Source of the DNA: Streptomyces sp. M41(2017)
GTDB taxonomy: Bacteria; Actinomycetota; Actinomycetes; Streptomycetales; Streptomycetaceae
Reading direction: 5' to 3'
Assembly: GCF_002078175.1 (NCBI RefSeq)
Contig: NZ_MWFK01000001.1
Location: 3,472,001 to 3,536,000 of the forward strand
DNA length: 64,000 nt
In this document: positions 18,425 through 27,464 of the stretch, piece by piece
Numbering within the stretch: position 1 is the first letter of the stretch
Layout: the number at the start of each line of letters is the position of its first letter
Notes under the pieces: generated by a model
What the model was told of the DNA's origin: nothing
The model's input: only the letters and a program-made list of their open reading frames with translations
Database searches by the model: none
Made by a program: the position numbers and the translations under genes

Positions 18425-18543
18425 TCGTCAATCCCCTGGGCGGGACGAGTTCACGCAACCGGTGGACGACCGTCCGCGACGCGACACTCCCGACGCGCGA
18501 AAACCACTGCGCAACCGGCCGCCGGGCCCGGCATCATCACCCC

Positions 18544-19455
18544 ATGACCCCGCCGATCCCCGCCGACCGCAGCGCCGACCGCCGAGCAGCCCGCCGCAGT
18601 CTCGACGGCCTGGCGCTCGGCGACGCCTTCGGCGAGCGCTGGTTCCCGCTCTTCCGGGACCGCCTCCAGGCGTACGAGGAGATCCGCGCCCGGCGCACGC
18701 CCGAGGAACACACCTGGCACTGGACCGACGACACCGCCATGGCGCTCGGCGTCCTGCGCGTCCTCGACGAACACGGCGAGATCCGCCAGACGGAACTGGC
18801 CCACGCCTTCGCCCTCGGCTACGACGCGGACCCCGCCCGCGGCTACGGCTACGGCATGCACGAGCTGCTGCCCCGGCTGCTCCAGGAGCCGCACCGCTGG
18901 CCGGAACTGGCGCGCGCCCTGTTCGGCGGCGAGGGCAGCCTCGGCAACGGCGCGGCCATGCGGGTCGCCCCGCTGGGAGCCTGGTTCCACACCAGCCTGC
19001 CGGCCGTCGCCGAACAGGCCGCGCTGTCCGCCCAGGTGACACACGCCCACCCGGAGGGCGTAGCCGGCGCGGTCGCGGTCGCCACCGCGGCGGCACTGTC
19101 CGCGACCGGCCGCCTCGACCTGGGCGCCGTCGCCGCCGCGACCCCGCCGAGTGCCGTACGCGACGGTGTCGAGAAGGCGGCGGCGCTCCCGTTCGGCACC
19201 CCGCCCTGGAAGGCCTCCGACATCCTCGGCAACGGTCAGCGGATCCGCGCCGACGACACCGTGCCCTTCGCCCTCTGGTGCGCCGCCCGGCACGCCACCG
19301 ACCTGACCGAGGCCCTGTGGAGCACCGCCGAGGGCTTCGGCGACGTCGACACCACCTGCGCCATCACCGGCGGCGTCGTGGGTGCCCGCACCGGTGTCGA
19401 CGACGTCTCCGACGACTGGCTGCGCCGGAGGGAACTCGTGCCCGGGGGCCTCTAG
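18544..19455 (+). CDS. ADP-ribosylglycohydrolase-family protein
   Basis: The 303-residue all-helical protein matches the ADP-ribosyl-hydrolase (DraG/ARH) family. LALGDAFGE is at the start, the metal-binding TDDTAMALGVL near residue 60, and GFGDVDTTCAITGGVVGA at the end carries the second Asp pair. Such enzymes remove ADP-ribose from proteins or small molecules. It ends by overlapping the convergent DUF3291 gene by 4 bases. ATG at 18544. Confidence 0.9.
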   Translation: MTPPIPADRSADRRAARRSLDGLALGDAFGERWFPLFRDRLQAYEEIRARRTPEEHTWHWTDDTAMALGVLRVLDEHGEIRQTELAHAFALGYDADPARGYGYGMHELLPRLLQEPHRWPELARALFGGEGSLGNGAAMRVAPLGAWFHTSLPAVAEQAALSAQVTHAHPEGVAGAVAVATAAALSATGRLDLGAVAAATPPSAVRDGVEKAAALPFGTPPWKASDILGNGQRIRADDTVPFALWCAARHATDLTEALWSTAEGFGDVDTTCAITGGVVGARTGVDDVSDDWLRRRELVPGGL

Positions 19456-19925
19456 ACCCCGGTCGGGGCCACCGGCGGGAAGGAGGTCCGCAGCGTGAAC
19501 GCGTGCGGCGTGGGACCGTGTTCCCGCAGGTGCAGCAGGCGCGACTCGGCCTCCGGGACCGTCGGTCGGTGCCCTGCCGGAACCCACCACAGCGCGGTCA
19601 TCGCCTCCGCGACCCGCTCGAACCAGTCGTGCCGACGGGACAGCAGTTCGCGGTGCCGCCCCCGGTACATGAACGCCGTCAGGGCGTCCGGGTCGCGCCA
19701 GACGGACAGGTTGACGATCAGCCGGTCGTCCCCGAGCACGGGAACGTCGGTCGCGTTCCCGGAGTCGCTCTGCAGCCGCCACACGAAACCGTCGGCCGCG
19801 TCCGCGACGGCGTTCACCGGGTCGAGACCGTCGACGAAGTCCTTCAACTGCGGTGATTCCAGCGGGGCTTTGAGGCGGGCTATGTTCACTTCGGCGAGTT
19901 GGTGCGCACCTGTCGGCAAGGTCAT
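19452..19925 (-). CDS. DUF3291-family protein
   Basis: The 157-residue protein has the DUF3291 pattern, a dimeric alpha/beta-barrel-like fold: HQLAEVNIARLKAPL at the start, then NLSVWRDPDALTAFMYRGRHRELL and WWVPAGHRPTVPEA. It resembles antibiotic-biosynthesis-monooxygenase-like proteins, but no activity is established. It is a single gene convergent with the ADP-ribosylglycohydrolase gene. Confidence 0.8.
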   Translation of the reverse strand: MTLPTGAHQLAEVNIARLKAPLESPQLKDFVDGLDPVNAVADAADGFVWRLQSDSGNATDVPVLGDDRLIVNLSVWRDPDALTAFMYRGRHRELLSRRHDWFERVAEAMTALWWVPAGHRPTVPEAESRLLHLREHGPTPHAFTLRTSFPPVAPTGV

Positions 19926-20039
19926 GAGCGAACGGTAGGCCGCCCCGAAGGGCCGTCACACCCACGTCTCACAGGACGAGAGAGCAGAGGCGTCCGGTCG
20001 GAGCCGCGCCCCGGTGCACCGGTCCCCGCCGGCCTCTGT

Positions 20040-21515
20040 TCACCGGTCCCCGCGGTCCCGCGTGTCCAGCACCGCCTCCATCACCGACCGGGCGATCGGA
20101 CCCGCGAACCCACCGCCACTGATGTCCCCGCGATTCGCCGCCGCGTCCTCGACGACGACCGCCACCGCCACCGCCGGCTCCATCGAGTCGTCGGGCCGGG
20201 CCCAGGAGATGAACCACGCGTACGGGGTTCCCGCGTTGCCGACGCCGTGCTGCGCCGTGCCGGTCTTGCCGCCGACGGTGGCACCGGGCAGGGCCGCCAC
20301 CTTCCCCGTGCCCTCCTCCACCACGTCGGTCATCAACTCGCGCATCTGCTGCGCCGTCGACGCGCTCATCGCCTGATGGAGGGTCCGCGGGCCCGTCGTG
20401 CCCAGGGTGCCGCCGCCACGCCGGGTCGTCCTCTCCACCAGGTACGGCCTGCGGACCGTGCCGTCCCCCGCGACGGCCGCCGAGATCATCGCCATCTGGA
20501 GCGGGGTCGCCCGGGTGTCGAACTGGCCGATCGACGACAACGCCAACTGCGCCTTGTCCAGCCGCAGATCGAAATTGCTCGGCGCCACCGCGAAAGGGAT
20601 GCGCAGCTTGCGGTCGTTGAAGCCGAAATCCGCCGCCGTGTGCGTCATCGTGTCGAGCCCGACATCCACCCCCAACTTGGCGAACACCGTGTTGCACGAC
20701 CAGGTGAACGCGTACCGCAATGACGCGTCCTCGCAGCCCTCGATCTCGTTCGTCAGCCGTGTCGTCGTCCCGGGCAGCCGGTACGGGTTCGGCGAGTCGC
20801 TCGGCGCGTCCACGTCGTCCACCACCCCCGCGTCCAGCGCCGCCGCCGCGGTCACCACCTTGAACGTCGACCCCGGCGGGTACGTCTGCCGGATCGCCCG
20901 GTTGAGCATCGGCTTGGCGTCCTCCGCGTTCAGCCGCGCCCACGCCTTCGAGACCGCCGGCCCCGTCCCGGACAGCACCCCGGGGTCGTACGACGGGGTC
21001 GAGACCAGCGCCAGGATCCGGCCGGTGGACGGCTCGATCGCCGCGACCGCGCCCCGGCGCGCACCGAGCCCGTCGAACGCCGCCCGCTGCGCCGCCCCGT
21101 TGAGGGTGGTGACCACCTTGCCGCCCGGGTTCCGGGCCCGCGTGAAGTCGTTCCACAGCGGGAACGGGTCGAGCATCGGGTCGGCGCCGGACAGCACGCC
21201 GTCCTCCGTGCCCTCCAGCAGCGTCGTCCCGTAGACCTGGGAGGCGAACCCGGTGACCGGCGCGAACAACGGGCCGTCCCGGTAGGTGCGTTCGTAGCGG
21301 AGCTGCTCACCGGTGTCCTTGGATCCGGTGACCGTCCTGCCGTCGACGACGATGTCCCCGCGCGGCTGGCCGTAACGGGCGATCGCCTGACGGCGGTTGG
21401 CCGGGTTCCCGTCGTACGACGGGGCCTGGACGACCTGGACGCGGGCGGCGTTGACCAGCAGCGCCACCAGCAGCACGGCGCACAGCCCGACGGCCCGCCG
21501 GATGTACTTCGTCAT
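20040..21515 (-). CDS. Penicillin-binding protein 2 (transpeptidase)
   Basis: The 491-residue class B PBP cross-links peptidoglycan outside the membrane. It has one N-terminal membrane helix (about 7-24), a dimerisation region and a transpeptidase domain with the active Ser216 in STFK, SCN at 273-275 and KTGT at 417-420. It is the actinobacterial PbpA type and overlaps the upstream FtsW/RodA-like gene by 4 bases. The two proteins should therefore form a glycosyltransferase-transpeptidase pair. Confidence 0.94.
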   Translation of the reverse strand: MTKYIRRAVGLCAVLLVALLVNAARVQVVQAPSYDGNPANRRQAIARYGQPRGDIVVDGRTVTGSKDTGEQLRYERTYRDGPLFAPVTGFASQVYGTTLLEGTEDGVLSGADPMLDPFPLWNDFTRARNPGGKVVTTLNGAAQRAAFDGLGARRGAVAAIEPSTGRILALVSTPSYDPGVLSGTGPAVSKAWARLNAEDAKPMLNRAIRQTYPPGSTFKVVTAAAALDAGVVDDVDAPSDSPNPYRLPGTTTRLTNEIEGCEDASLRYAFTWSCNTVFAKLGVDVGLDTMTHTAADFGFNDRKLRIPFAVAPSNFDLRLDKAQLALSSIGQFDTRATPLQMAMISAAVAGDGTVRRPYLVERTTRRGGGTLGTTGPRTLHQAMSASTAQQMRELMTDVVEEGTGKVAALPGATVGGKTGTAQHGVGNAGTPYAWFISWARPDDSMEPAVAVAVVVEDAAANRGDISGGGFAGPIARSVMEAVLDTRDRGDR

Positions 21516-22888
21516 GGTGTCTCCGTCCCGTCGTACTGACCGCGGGCGCTGTCGCTGATCCGGATCAGCAGCGCCACGATGATCCAGTTGGTGACGACCG
21601 AGGAGCCGCCCTGGGCCAGGAAGGGCATCGCCATGCCGGTCAGCGGGATCAGGCCGGTCACCCCGCCCGCGATCACGAAGACCTGGAGGGCCACGATCGA
21701 GGCGAGCCCGATGGCGAGGAGCCGTCCGAAGGGATCGCGCACCGAGAGTCCGGCGCGGTAGCCGCGTTCCACGAGGAGCGCGTAGAGCAGGAAGATCGCG
21801 GACAGGCCGACCAGCCCCGTCTCCTCGCCCGCGGTCGCGAGGATGAAGTCGGACTTGGCGGCGAAGCCGATGAGGATCGAGTGCCCGAGCCCGAGGCCGG
21901 TGCCGAGCAGCCCGCCGGAGGCGAACGCGAAGAGGGACTGGGCCAGCTGGTTGGGGCCGTCGCCCGCGGTGATCGAGGCGAAGGGGTCCAGCCAGTCCTC
22001 CACCCGGCTGTGCACGTGCGGCTCCAGCCGGCCGACCGCCACCGCGCCCACGGAGGCCAGCACGAGCCCGACCGCGATCCAGCCGGTCCGGCCGGTGGCG
22101 ACGTACAGCATGATCACGAACAGGCCGAAGAACAGCAGCGAGGTCCCGAGGTCCCGCTCCAGGATCAGGACCACGACGCTCAGCAGCCAGATCGCCACGA
22201 TCGGGCCGAGCACACGGCCGGTGGGCAGCTGGAGCCGCCGGAACCGCCAGATCTGCCGGCCGCTGTACGCGAGCGCGTTGCGGTTTGCGGCGAGGTAGCC
22301 GGCGAAGAACACCGCGAGCAGCACCTTCGCGAACTCGCCCGGCTGGATGGAGAACCCGGCGATCCTGATCCAGATGCGGGCGCCGTTCACCGCCGGGAAG
22401 AAGATCGGCAGGACGAGCAGGGCGAGCGCGCTGACCACCGAGACGTAGGTGTAGCGCTGCAGGACTCGGTGATCGCGCAGGAAGAGCACGGCCACGATGA
22501 AGAACGTGACACCGAGCGTCGACCAGACGAGCTGGATCGGCGCCGCCTGGTCGTCCGGGGTCTCCAGGTCCAGCCGGTAGATCAGCACCAGACCCAGGCC
22601 GTTGAGGAGGACGCCGATGGGCAGCAGCAGCGGATCGGCGTACGGGGCCCGCAGCCGCACGGCCACATGGGCGAGGAGCGCGAGCACACCGAGCCCGGCG
22701 CCGTAACCGGCGGCGCCGGGCGGGACGGTGCCGTTCTTGGCGAGACCGACAGCGCAGTATCCGTAGACGCTGAGCAGGACGGCGAGGACGATGAGGGTGA
22801 ACTCGACGCCACGGCGCCTGGGCAGGCGTACAGCGGGAGGGGCCGGTTCCACCGCCACGGCCGTTCCGGACATTCCGGGCTGGGTCAT
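21512..22888 (-). CDS. FtsW/RodA/SpoVE-family SEDS glycosyltransferase
   Basis: The 458-residue polytopic membrane protein (about 11-12 helices) polymerises lipid II into glycan strands. Family motifs include ARIWIRIAGFSIQPGEFAK, ERDLGTSLL, FAASGGLLGTG-like residues and AKSDFILATAGEETGL, and the conserved Asp lies in the loop ending VEDWLDPF. It is upstream of and coupled to the PBP2 gene. In actinobacteria this pair serves cell shape or sporulation septation rather than being the main divisome FtsW; which one cannot be told here. Confidence 0.93.
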   Translation of the reverse strand: MTQPGMSGTAVAVEPAPPAVRLPRRRGVEFTLIVLAVLLSVYGYCAVGLAKNGTVPPGAAGYGAGLGVLALLAHVAVRLRAPYADPLLLPIGVLLNGLGLVLIYRLDLETPDDQAAPIQLVWSTLGVTFFIVAVLFLRDHRVLQRYTYVSVVSALALLVLPIFFPAVNGARIWIRIAGFSIQPGEFAKVLLAVFFAGYLAANRNALAYSGRQIWRFRRLQLPTGRVLGPIVAIWLLSVVVLILERDLGTSLLFFGLFVIMLYVATGRTGWIAVGLVLASVGAVAVGRLEPHVHSRVEDWLDPFASITAGDGPNQLAQSLFAFASGGLLGTGLGLGHSILIGFAAKSDFILATAGEETGLVGLSAIFLLYALLVERGYRAGLSVRDPFGRLLAIGLASIVALQVFVIAGGVTGLIPLTGMAMPFLAQGGSSVVTNWIIVALLIRISDSARGQYDGTETP

Positions 22889-22976
22889 GTCCGGAACGTA
22901 GCAAGTGGCCGACCTGATGTCCCGTTATGAACTGACAAACCGGCCGTACCGGTTCACCTGTGCGGGTGCCGGACCG

Positions 22977-23486
22977 TCAGCACCAGCGCGGTGCCGCACC
23001 GATGTTGTCGATGTAGCGGGCGGCGCCCCAGGCCCAGGTGCCGTCGGTGAGGAGGTACCAGAGCGGGTTGCCGTCGACCTTCTGGCCCGGGGTCTTGCAG
23101 TAGATCGAGACGATCTCGCCCTGCCGCGCGACCCGGATCAGCTGGCTGCCGCGGTTGGGCGCGCTGCGCAGGGCGAGGCCGCCGCGCGCGGTGATCCGGC
23201 CCTTGTACTGGCGCGGGTTGTCCTGACGGCCGTCACCGCGCCCGTTGGCGGTCTCGCGGCCGCCGCCACCGCCGCCGTTGTTCGACTCGCGGCCGTCGCC
23301 GTTGCCTGCACCGGCACCCGCACTGTTGTTGTTCCACTCGTGGCTGCCGGTGCCACTGCTGCTGTTGCTGTTGTTCGCGAAGCCGCCCTCTCCGTCGGCG
23401 AGGGCGGGGCCGGCCGCCGTGAGCGCGACCATGCTGCCGGCGGCGAGAGCTACGGCGATTCGGGTGTGCGTGGACCGCAGGGACAT
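22977..23486 (-). CDS. Secreted SH3-domain protein with Asn/Gly-rich linker
   Basis: The 169-residue protein has a signal peptide (RIAVALAAGSMVALTAAGPALA), a low-complexity linker rich in Asn, Gly and Ser (about 33-92) and a C-terminal bacterial SH3 domain (GRITARGGLALRSAPNRGSQ through WAWGAARYIDNIG). It likely binds the cell wall. The ATG at 23486 has a strong GGAGGAG. It is the last gene of a leftward series; the kinase gene ends 71 bases upstream. Confidence 0.85.
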   Translation of the reverse strand: MSLRSTHTRIAVALAAGSMVALTAAGPALADGEGGFANNSNSSSGTGSHEWNNNSAGAGAGNGDGRESNNGGGGGGRETANGRGDGRQDNPRQYKGRITARGGLALRSAPNRGSQLIRVARQGEIVSIYCKTPGQKVDGNPLWYLLTDGTWAWGAARYIDNIGAAPRWC

Positions 23487-23557
23487 GGGGTGCTCCTCCA
23501 GAAAGGGGGCGAAGCTGACTAATCGCCACATTAGGAGGGGGAGCCGAGGACCGCAGG

Positions 23558-24841
23558 TCACACTCCGCCATCGGGGACGCCGGGCTCTTCCCGCCCGTCC
23601 TGAGGGAGCGTCAGCGTCGCCACCGCACCCCCGTCCGGCGCGTTCGCGAACTCCAGACGCGCCCCCAGGACCTCCGCCTGGCCGAGCGCGATGGTCAGCC
23701 CGAGCCCGTGACCCCTCGCGCCGCCCTCGGTACGGAAACGCTGCGGCCCGTGCTCCACGAGGTAGCCCGGATAGCCCTCGCCGTGATCCCGGACCGTCAC
23801 GACCGGCCCGTCGACCGTCAGCACCACCGGCCCCGCGCCGTGCTTGTGCGCGTTCGCCACCAGATTCCCCAGCACCCGCTCCAGCCGCCGCCGGTCCGTC
23901 TCCACCCGTGTCGCCCGCACCACGCGCACCTCGGTGTCCGTCCCCGACGCCCGCACCACCCGCTCGGCCAGCGGGACAAGCGGCTCCGAGTCCAGCTCCA
24001 GACGCTCCCTGCGGGCGTCGAGCCGCGAGATCTCTAGAAGGTCCTCGGTCAGGGTGCGCAGCGTCGCCACCCGGTCGAGCACCAGCTCCGTCGGCCGCCC
24101 CGGCGGCAGCAGCTCGGCCGCCGCGTGCAGCCCGGTCAACGGCGTCCGCAACTCGTGCGCCACGTCCGCGGTGAACCGCTGCTCACTCAGCAACTTGCGC
24201 TGCAACGACGACGCCATCGTGTCGAGCGCGCCCGCCACCGCCGCCACCTCGTCCTGCGCCCGCCGCGGATTCTGCGCCCGCCGGTCGTCGACCCGCGCGT
24301 CCAGGTCACCCGCGCTGATCCGCCGTGCCACCCGCGCCGTCGCGTGCAGCCGCCGCGTCACCCGTGTCACCGCGAACGCGCCGACCAGCAAGGTCGCCCC
24401 GATCGCCAGCGCCGACGACCACACGATCGCCCGGTCCAGGGCGTCGATGGTGTGCGCGCCCTGGGCGTAGTCGTACTGCACGGCCAGCGCCCGGCCGCCG
24501 TCGGCGGGCCCGGCGGCCCACATCGTCGGATGCGTGTCGTGCTCGCCGACCATCGAACCGCGCCGGCCCGCCACCGCCAGCTCACGCAGCCGCGCCGGCA
24601 GCGCGGGCGGGTCCACGGCGGCGCCCGGCGGCAGCCGGTCGCCCGCCTCGTGCGCCGCCGTGACGTCCGTGAGCCGGTCGAGCGCACGGTTCCGTGCCTC
24701 GCCCACGGTCTGGTCGGTCACGGACACGTGCACGAGGACACCGAGCAGGGCGGCGAGCCCGCAGCACATCACCGCGATGAACGCGGCCGCCTTCCACGTC
24801 AGCGTGGCCGTCCAGTCCGGCAGCCGCAGCCGGGGGCTCAT
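23558..24841 (-). CDS. Membrane sensor histidine kinase, paired with a lipoprotein
   Basis: The 427-residue kinase has two membrane helices (about 17-40 and 140-160) around an extracytoplasmic domain, a HAMP region, an H-box FTADVAHELRTPLTGLHAA, an N-box LGNLVANAHKHG and ATP lid motifs RDHGEGYP and GHGLGLTIAL. It overlaps the upstream lipoprotein gene by 4 bases (ATGA). No response regulator is next to the pair, which is unusual; the partner must be encoded elsewhere. The lipoprotein could modulate sensing, as CseA does for CseC, by analogy only. Confidence 0.92.
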   Translation of the reverse strand: MSPRLRLPDWTATLTWKAAAFIAVMCCGLAALLGVLVHVSVTDQTVGEARNRALDRLTDVTAAHEAGDRLPPGAAVDPPALPARLRELAVAGRRGSMVGEHDTHPTMWAAGPADGGRALAVQYDYAQGAHTIDALDRAIVWSSALAIGATLLVGAFAVTRVTRRLHATARVARRISAGDLDARVDDRRAQNPRRAQDEVAAVAGALDTMASSLQRKLLSEQRFTADVAHELRTPLTGLHAAAELLPPGRPTELVLDRVATLRTLTEDLLEISRLDARRERLELDSEPLVPLAERVVRASGTDTEVRVVRATRVETDRRRLERVLGNLVANAHKHGAGPVVLTVDGPVVTVRDHGEGYPGYLVEHGPQRFRTEGGARGHGLGLTIALGQAEVLGARLEFANAPDGGAVATLTLPQDGREEPGVPDGGV

Positions 24842-25662
24842 GAACCGCTCGCGGACGGACTCACGGCCGGACTCGCGGACGGCGAGGCCGACGGGGAGGG
24901 CCCGGGGGAATGCGTGGGGGAGGGGATCAGAGGTGGCGGCGGGGCGTGCGAACCCCGCGGCGTCGGCGGACCGACCCGCAGGATCTCGTCGCGCGTCGCC
25001 AGCATCGCGTTCTGGTGCGCATCCCAGGACCAGACCGTACGGAACTCGTAGCCGGGCAGTGTCGACGGCGACCGGATGATCACGTCCCGGCCGGCCAGCT
25101 CCACGCTGACCACGCTGTCCGAGGTGCCCATGACCTCCACCAGCCTGTGGTGCAGGAACGTGTAGACGCGCACCGCCAGCTGGTCCTTCGGGAAGCGGAT
25201 GCCGAGCACCAGGTCGTCCTTGCCGTCCCCGGTCAGGTCGCGGTAGTACGCCTGGAGGATCGGACACTTCTTCCCCTGCGCCCCGCGCTCACCGCAGTCG
25301 TCGAGCTGCTTGACGGTCTCCGCGTACGGCGCGTGCGGCCCGGTGTAGTCGTCCGGATGGGCGGCCACCTCGGCGCGCACCACGGCGACCGGATCGACCT
25401 TGTGGATGTCGTCACCGGGCGCGGTGACGCCCTTGACGGTCTCGGTGTCCGCCTCCCCGTAGTCGATCGCGGGGGTCGAGGCGGGCGCGAGCTGCGGCCA
25501 CAGCCTGCTCGGACCCACGGCGGTCGGCGTCGCACCCGCGCCGCGCAGGTCCCCGGAGTCCCCGCAGGCCGTCAGGGCGACCGCCAGCACGACGGTGACC
25601 GCGGTTCCGAGAACGGCACGCGCCGGCCCGGAGGCCGTACGCGCGCGGCGGCTGTGGATCAC
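24838..25662 (-). CDS. Lipoprotein coupled to the sensor kinase
   Basis: The 274-residue protein has a lipoprotein signal peptide ending in the lipobox LTAC (about 30-33), so it is membrane-anchored outside the cell. The middle contains a single FG-GAP/VCBS-like unit, YYRDLTGDGKDDLVLGI, and the C-terminus is a Ser/Pro-repeat tail of SPSAS type. It starts with GTG and is translationally coupled to the kinase gene. I do not recognise a characterised family. Confidence 0.85.
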   Translation of the reverse strand: MIHSRRARTASGPARAVLGTAVTVVLAVALTACGDSGDLRGAGATPTAVGPSRLWPQLAPASTPAIDYGEADTETVKGVTAPGDDIHKVDPVAVVRAEVAAHPDDYTGPHAPYAETVKQLDDCGERGAQGKKCPILQAYYRDLTGDGKDDLVLGIRFPKDQLAVRVYTFLHHRLVEVMGTSDSVVSVELAGRDVIIRSPSTLPGYEFRTVWSWDAHQNAMLATRDEILRVGPPTPRGSHAPPPPLIPSPTHSPGPSPSASPSASPAVSPSASGS

Positions 25663-25936
25663 TGCGCTCCTGCGTCCGGGCCGACCGTCCGGGGGTGCGG
25701 GCGCGCCGCTGCCCCACCTGGCCGACGAAGAGAATGCTGCCGTCGGGGCGGCGGCCGTCCTCGACGGACCCGCCCCGGACGTCTGGGCACGACCCCGGAC
25801 GGCCGGTCGCCCCGTACACCTTATTCATACGGAAGTCCTTTTTGTTCACCCGGACCCCGAGGCACCCCGCGCCGTCGACAGGCGGATGCCCGCTCGGCCC
25901 GCCGCCCCGCGCGCACCGCCGATCCCGTGAGCGCCG

Positions 25937-26443
25937 CTACTCCGCGAGCTCCTCGAGAAGCCGCGCCGTGGTGAGCCCGGCCCGCAGGTACTCCACGAAC
26001 AGCTGGTTGTGCAACGCCCACGGCGAGCGCCGGGCCCTGATCAACCGGATCGCGTCGTCGGCGGAGTGCCCGGCGAGGACGAGCGCGTGCGCGACGACCA
26101 GCCCCGACCGGTTGTACCCGTGATAGCAGCGGACCAGCACCCGCCGCCCGTCCTCCAACGCGTCGTCCGCCGCCCGCGCGAGCCGCATGACTCCCGTCAG
26201 CTGCGTCCCGTCCAGCGGCCCGTCGGGAATCGCCCACACATGGTGCTCGACGCCCGGGTCGGGCCCGTGCCCCGGCAGCCGCAACAGCGTCAGGACCAGG
26301 TCGAACTCGTCCCGTACGACCACGGCCTCGGCCGCTCCGGCCCGTCCCGCGAACTGGTGCCCGCCCATCCACAGGCCCGGCACGATCTCGCTCCACGGGC
26401 TGTCCGGAGCCGGAACATCCGGATGCTTTCTGCGACCCCGCAA
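25937..26443 (-). CDS. Dual-specificity/tyrosine-type protein phosphatase
   Basis: The 168-residue protein has the Cys-x5-Arg phosphatase loop in VRCYHGYNRSGLVVA, a WMGGHQ segment and a general-acid Asp in IPDGPLDG. Substrates could be phosphotyrosine or other phosphoesters. No ATG fits; a TTG at 26443 behind GGGAGG gives LRGRRKHPDVP as the N-terminus, so the start is tentative. It is divergent from the NERD gene, with only about 90 bases between. Confidence 0.82.
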   Translation of the reverse strand: MRGRRKHPDVPAPDSPWSEIVPGLWMGGHQFAGRAGAAEAVVVRDEFDLVLTLLRLPGHGPDPGVEHHVWAIPDGPLDGTQLTGVMRLARAADDALEDGRRVLVRCYHGYNRSGLVVAHALVLAGHSADDAIRLIRARRSPWALHNQLFVEYLRAGLTTARLLEELAE

Positions 26444-26534
26444 CGGCGCCTCCCACCCAACTCCCCCAACTCCCCTCAAAGGTAACCGGGTTCTTGCCCC
26501 TGGAGCACCCCGCCTGTTCCCATGGACGGGGGTG

Positions 26535-27344
26535 ATGGGCATGAACCGACTGCGCGTCGTACCGGCCCGGCGCCACGGACAGGACCGCCTGTACGTGTGC
26601 GGGACCGACGGAAGGAACGTCGCCTGGTACGACCGTGAGGCGGCCCGGGTCAACCTGCTGAGCGAGGACCGGCGCGACGACGTCCTGCACGCACTGGGCC
26701 CCTTCCTCACCGGCCCCGTGACGATCGGCCCGCCCCCTGTCCCGACCCCGGCCGAGCTGGCCCGGCTGACCCTCCACCCGGACGACGACCTCGCGCCGAA
26801 CCGGCCCGGCGAGGCACTGGTCGTCGACCTCGACCGCGACCCCGGCCCCCCGCACCGCCTGCGCCCCGACCCGCGCCGCCGGGCACTCGCGGCCGAACAG
26901 GCCGTCGGCGCGGCCCTGGACGCCCTGGAAGGCGGCGGCTGGCACACCCTGCACTCGCTCCCGCTGCCCGGCGGCGACCGTGTCCACCACTTGGTCGTGG
27001 GGCCCGCCGGACTTTTCTGCGTGCGTGCCCTGCACGCCCGCGGACGACGCGTCCTGGTCGCCGACCCGATGGTCACCGTCGGCCGCGGCGAACCCCAGCC
27101 GCTGCTCCGCCGGGTGCGCGCGGACGCCGACCGTGCCGCGCACGCCCTGACCGCCCAGGTCCACGCCGTCCTCGCGGTGGTCGAGGCGGGCCGGCTCGAC
27201 GTCCTGGCCGCACCGCGGCGGATCCGCGTCCTGCGCGACACCGACCTGCCCGGTCTCGCCCGGCTCGGCGGGGTCCTCAAGCCCGCCGACGTGGAGGCGC
27301 TGCACGCGATGGCCCGGGACCGTCACACCTGGCTGCGGGTGTGA
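26535..27344 (+). CDS. NERD-domain protein (nuclease-related)
   Basis: The 269-residue protein has a C-terminal NERD-like region (about 115-230): AAEQAVGAALDAL, WHTLHSLPLP, HHLVVGPAGLFCVRAL and ADPMVTVG match the nuclease-related domain. The restriction-endonuclease-type catalytic residues are only partly evident, so activity is uncertain. The N-terminal 110 residues look like a separate domain found with NERD in Streptomyces. Start ATG at 26535, with a second in-frame ATG two codons later. Confidence 0.75.
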   Translation: MGMNRLRVVPARRHGQDRLYVCGTDGRNVAWYDREAARVNLLSEDRRDDVLHALGPFLTGPVTIGPPPVPTPAELARLTLHPDDDLAPNRPGEALVVDLDRDPGPPHRLRPDPRRRALAAEQAVGAALDALEGGGWHTLHSLPLPGGDRVHHLVVGPAGLFCVRALHARGRRVLVADPMVTVGRGEPQPLLRRVRADADRAAHALTAQVHAVLAVVEAGRLDVLAAPRRIRVLRDTDLPGLARLGGVLKPADVEALHAMARDRHTWLRV

Positions 27345-27464
27345 GCGGGCGGGGGCGCGCCGGGCCCCCGAGGCCGAGGCCACTGTCGCCGCCGTCCCTG
27401 ATGCCGCCGTCGCTCCCGTTCCCGTTGCTGCCGCTGCCGCTGCCGCTGCTCCCGCCGCTGCCGC

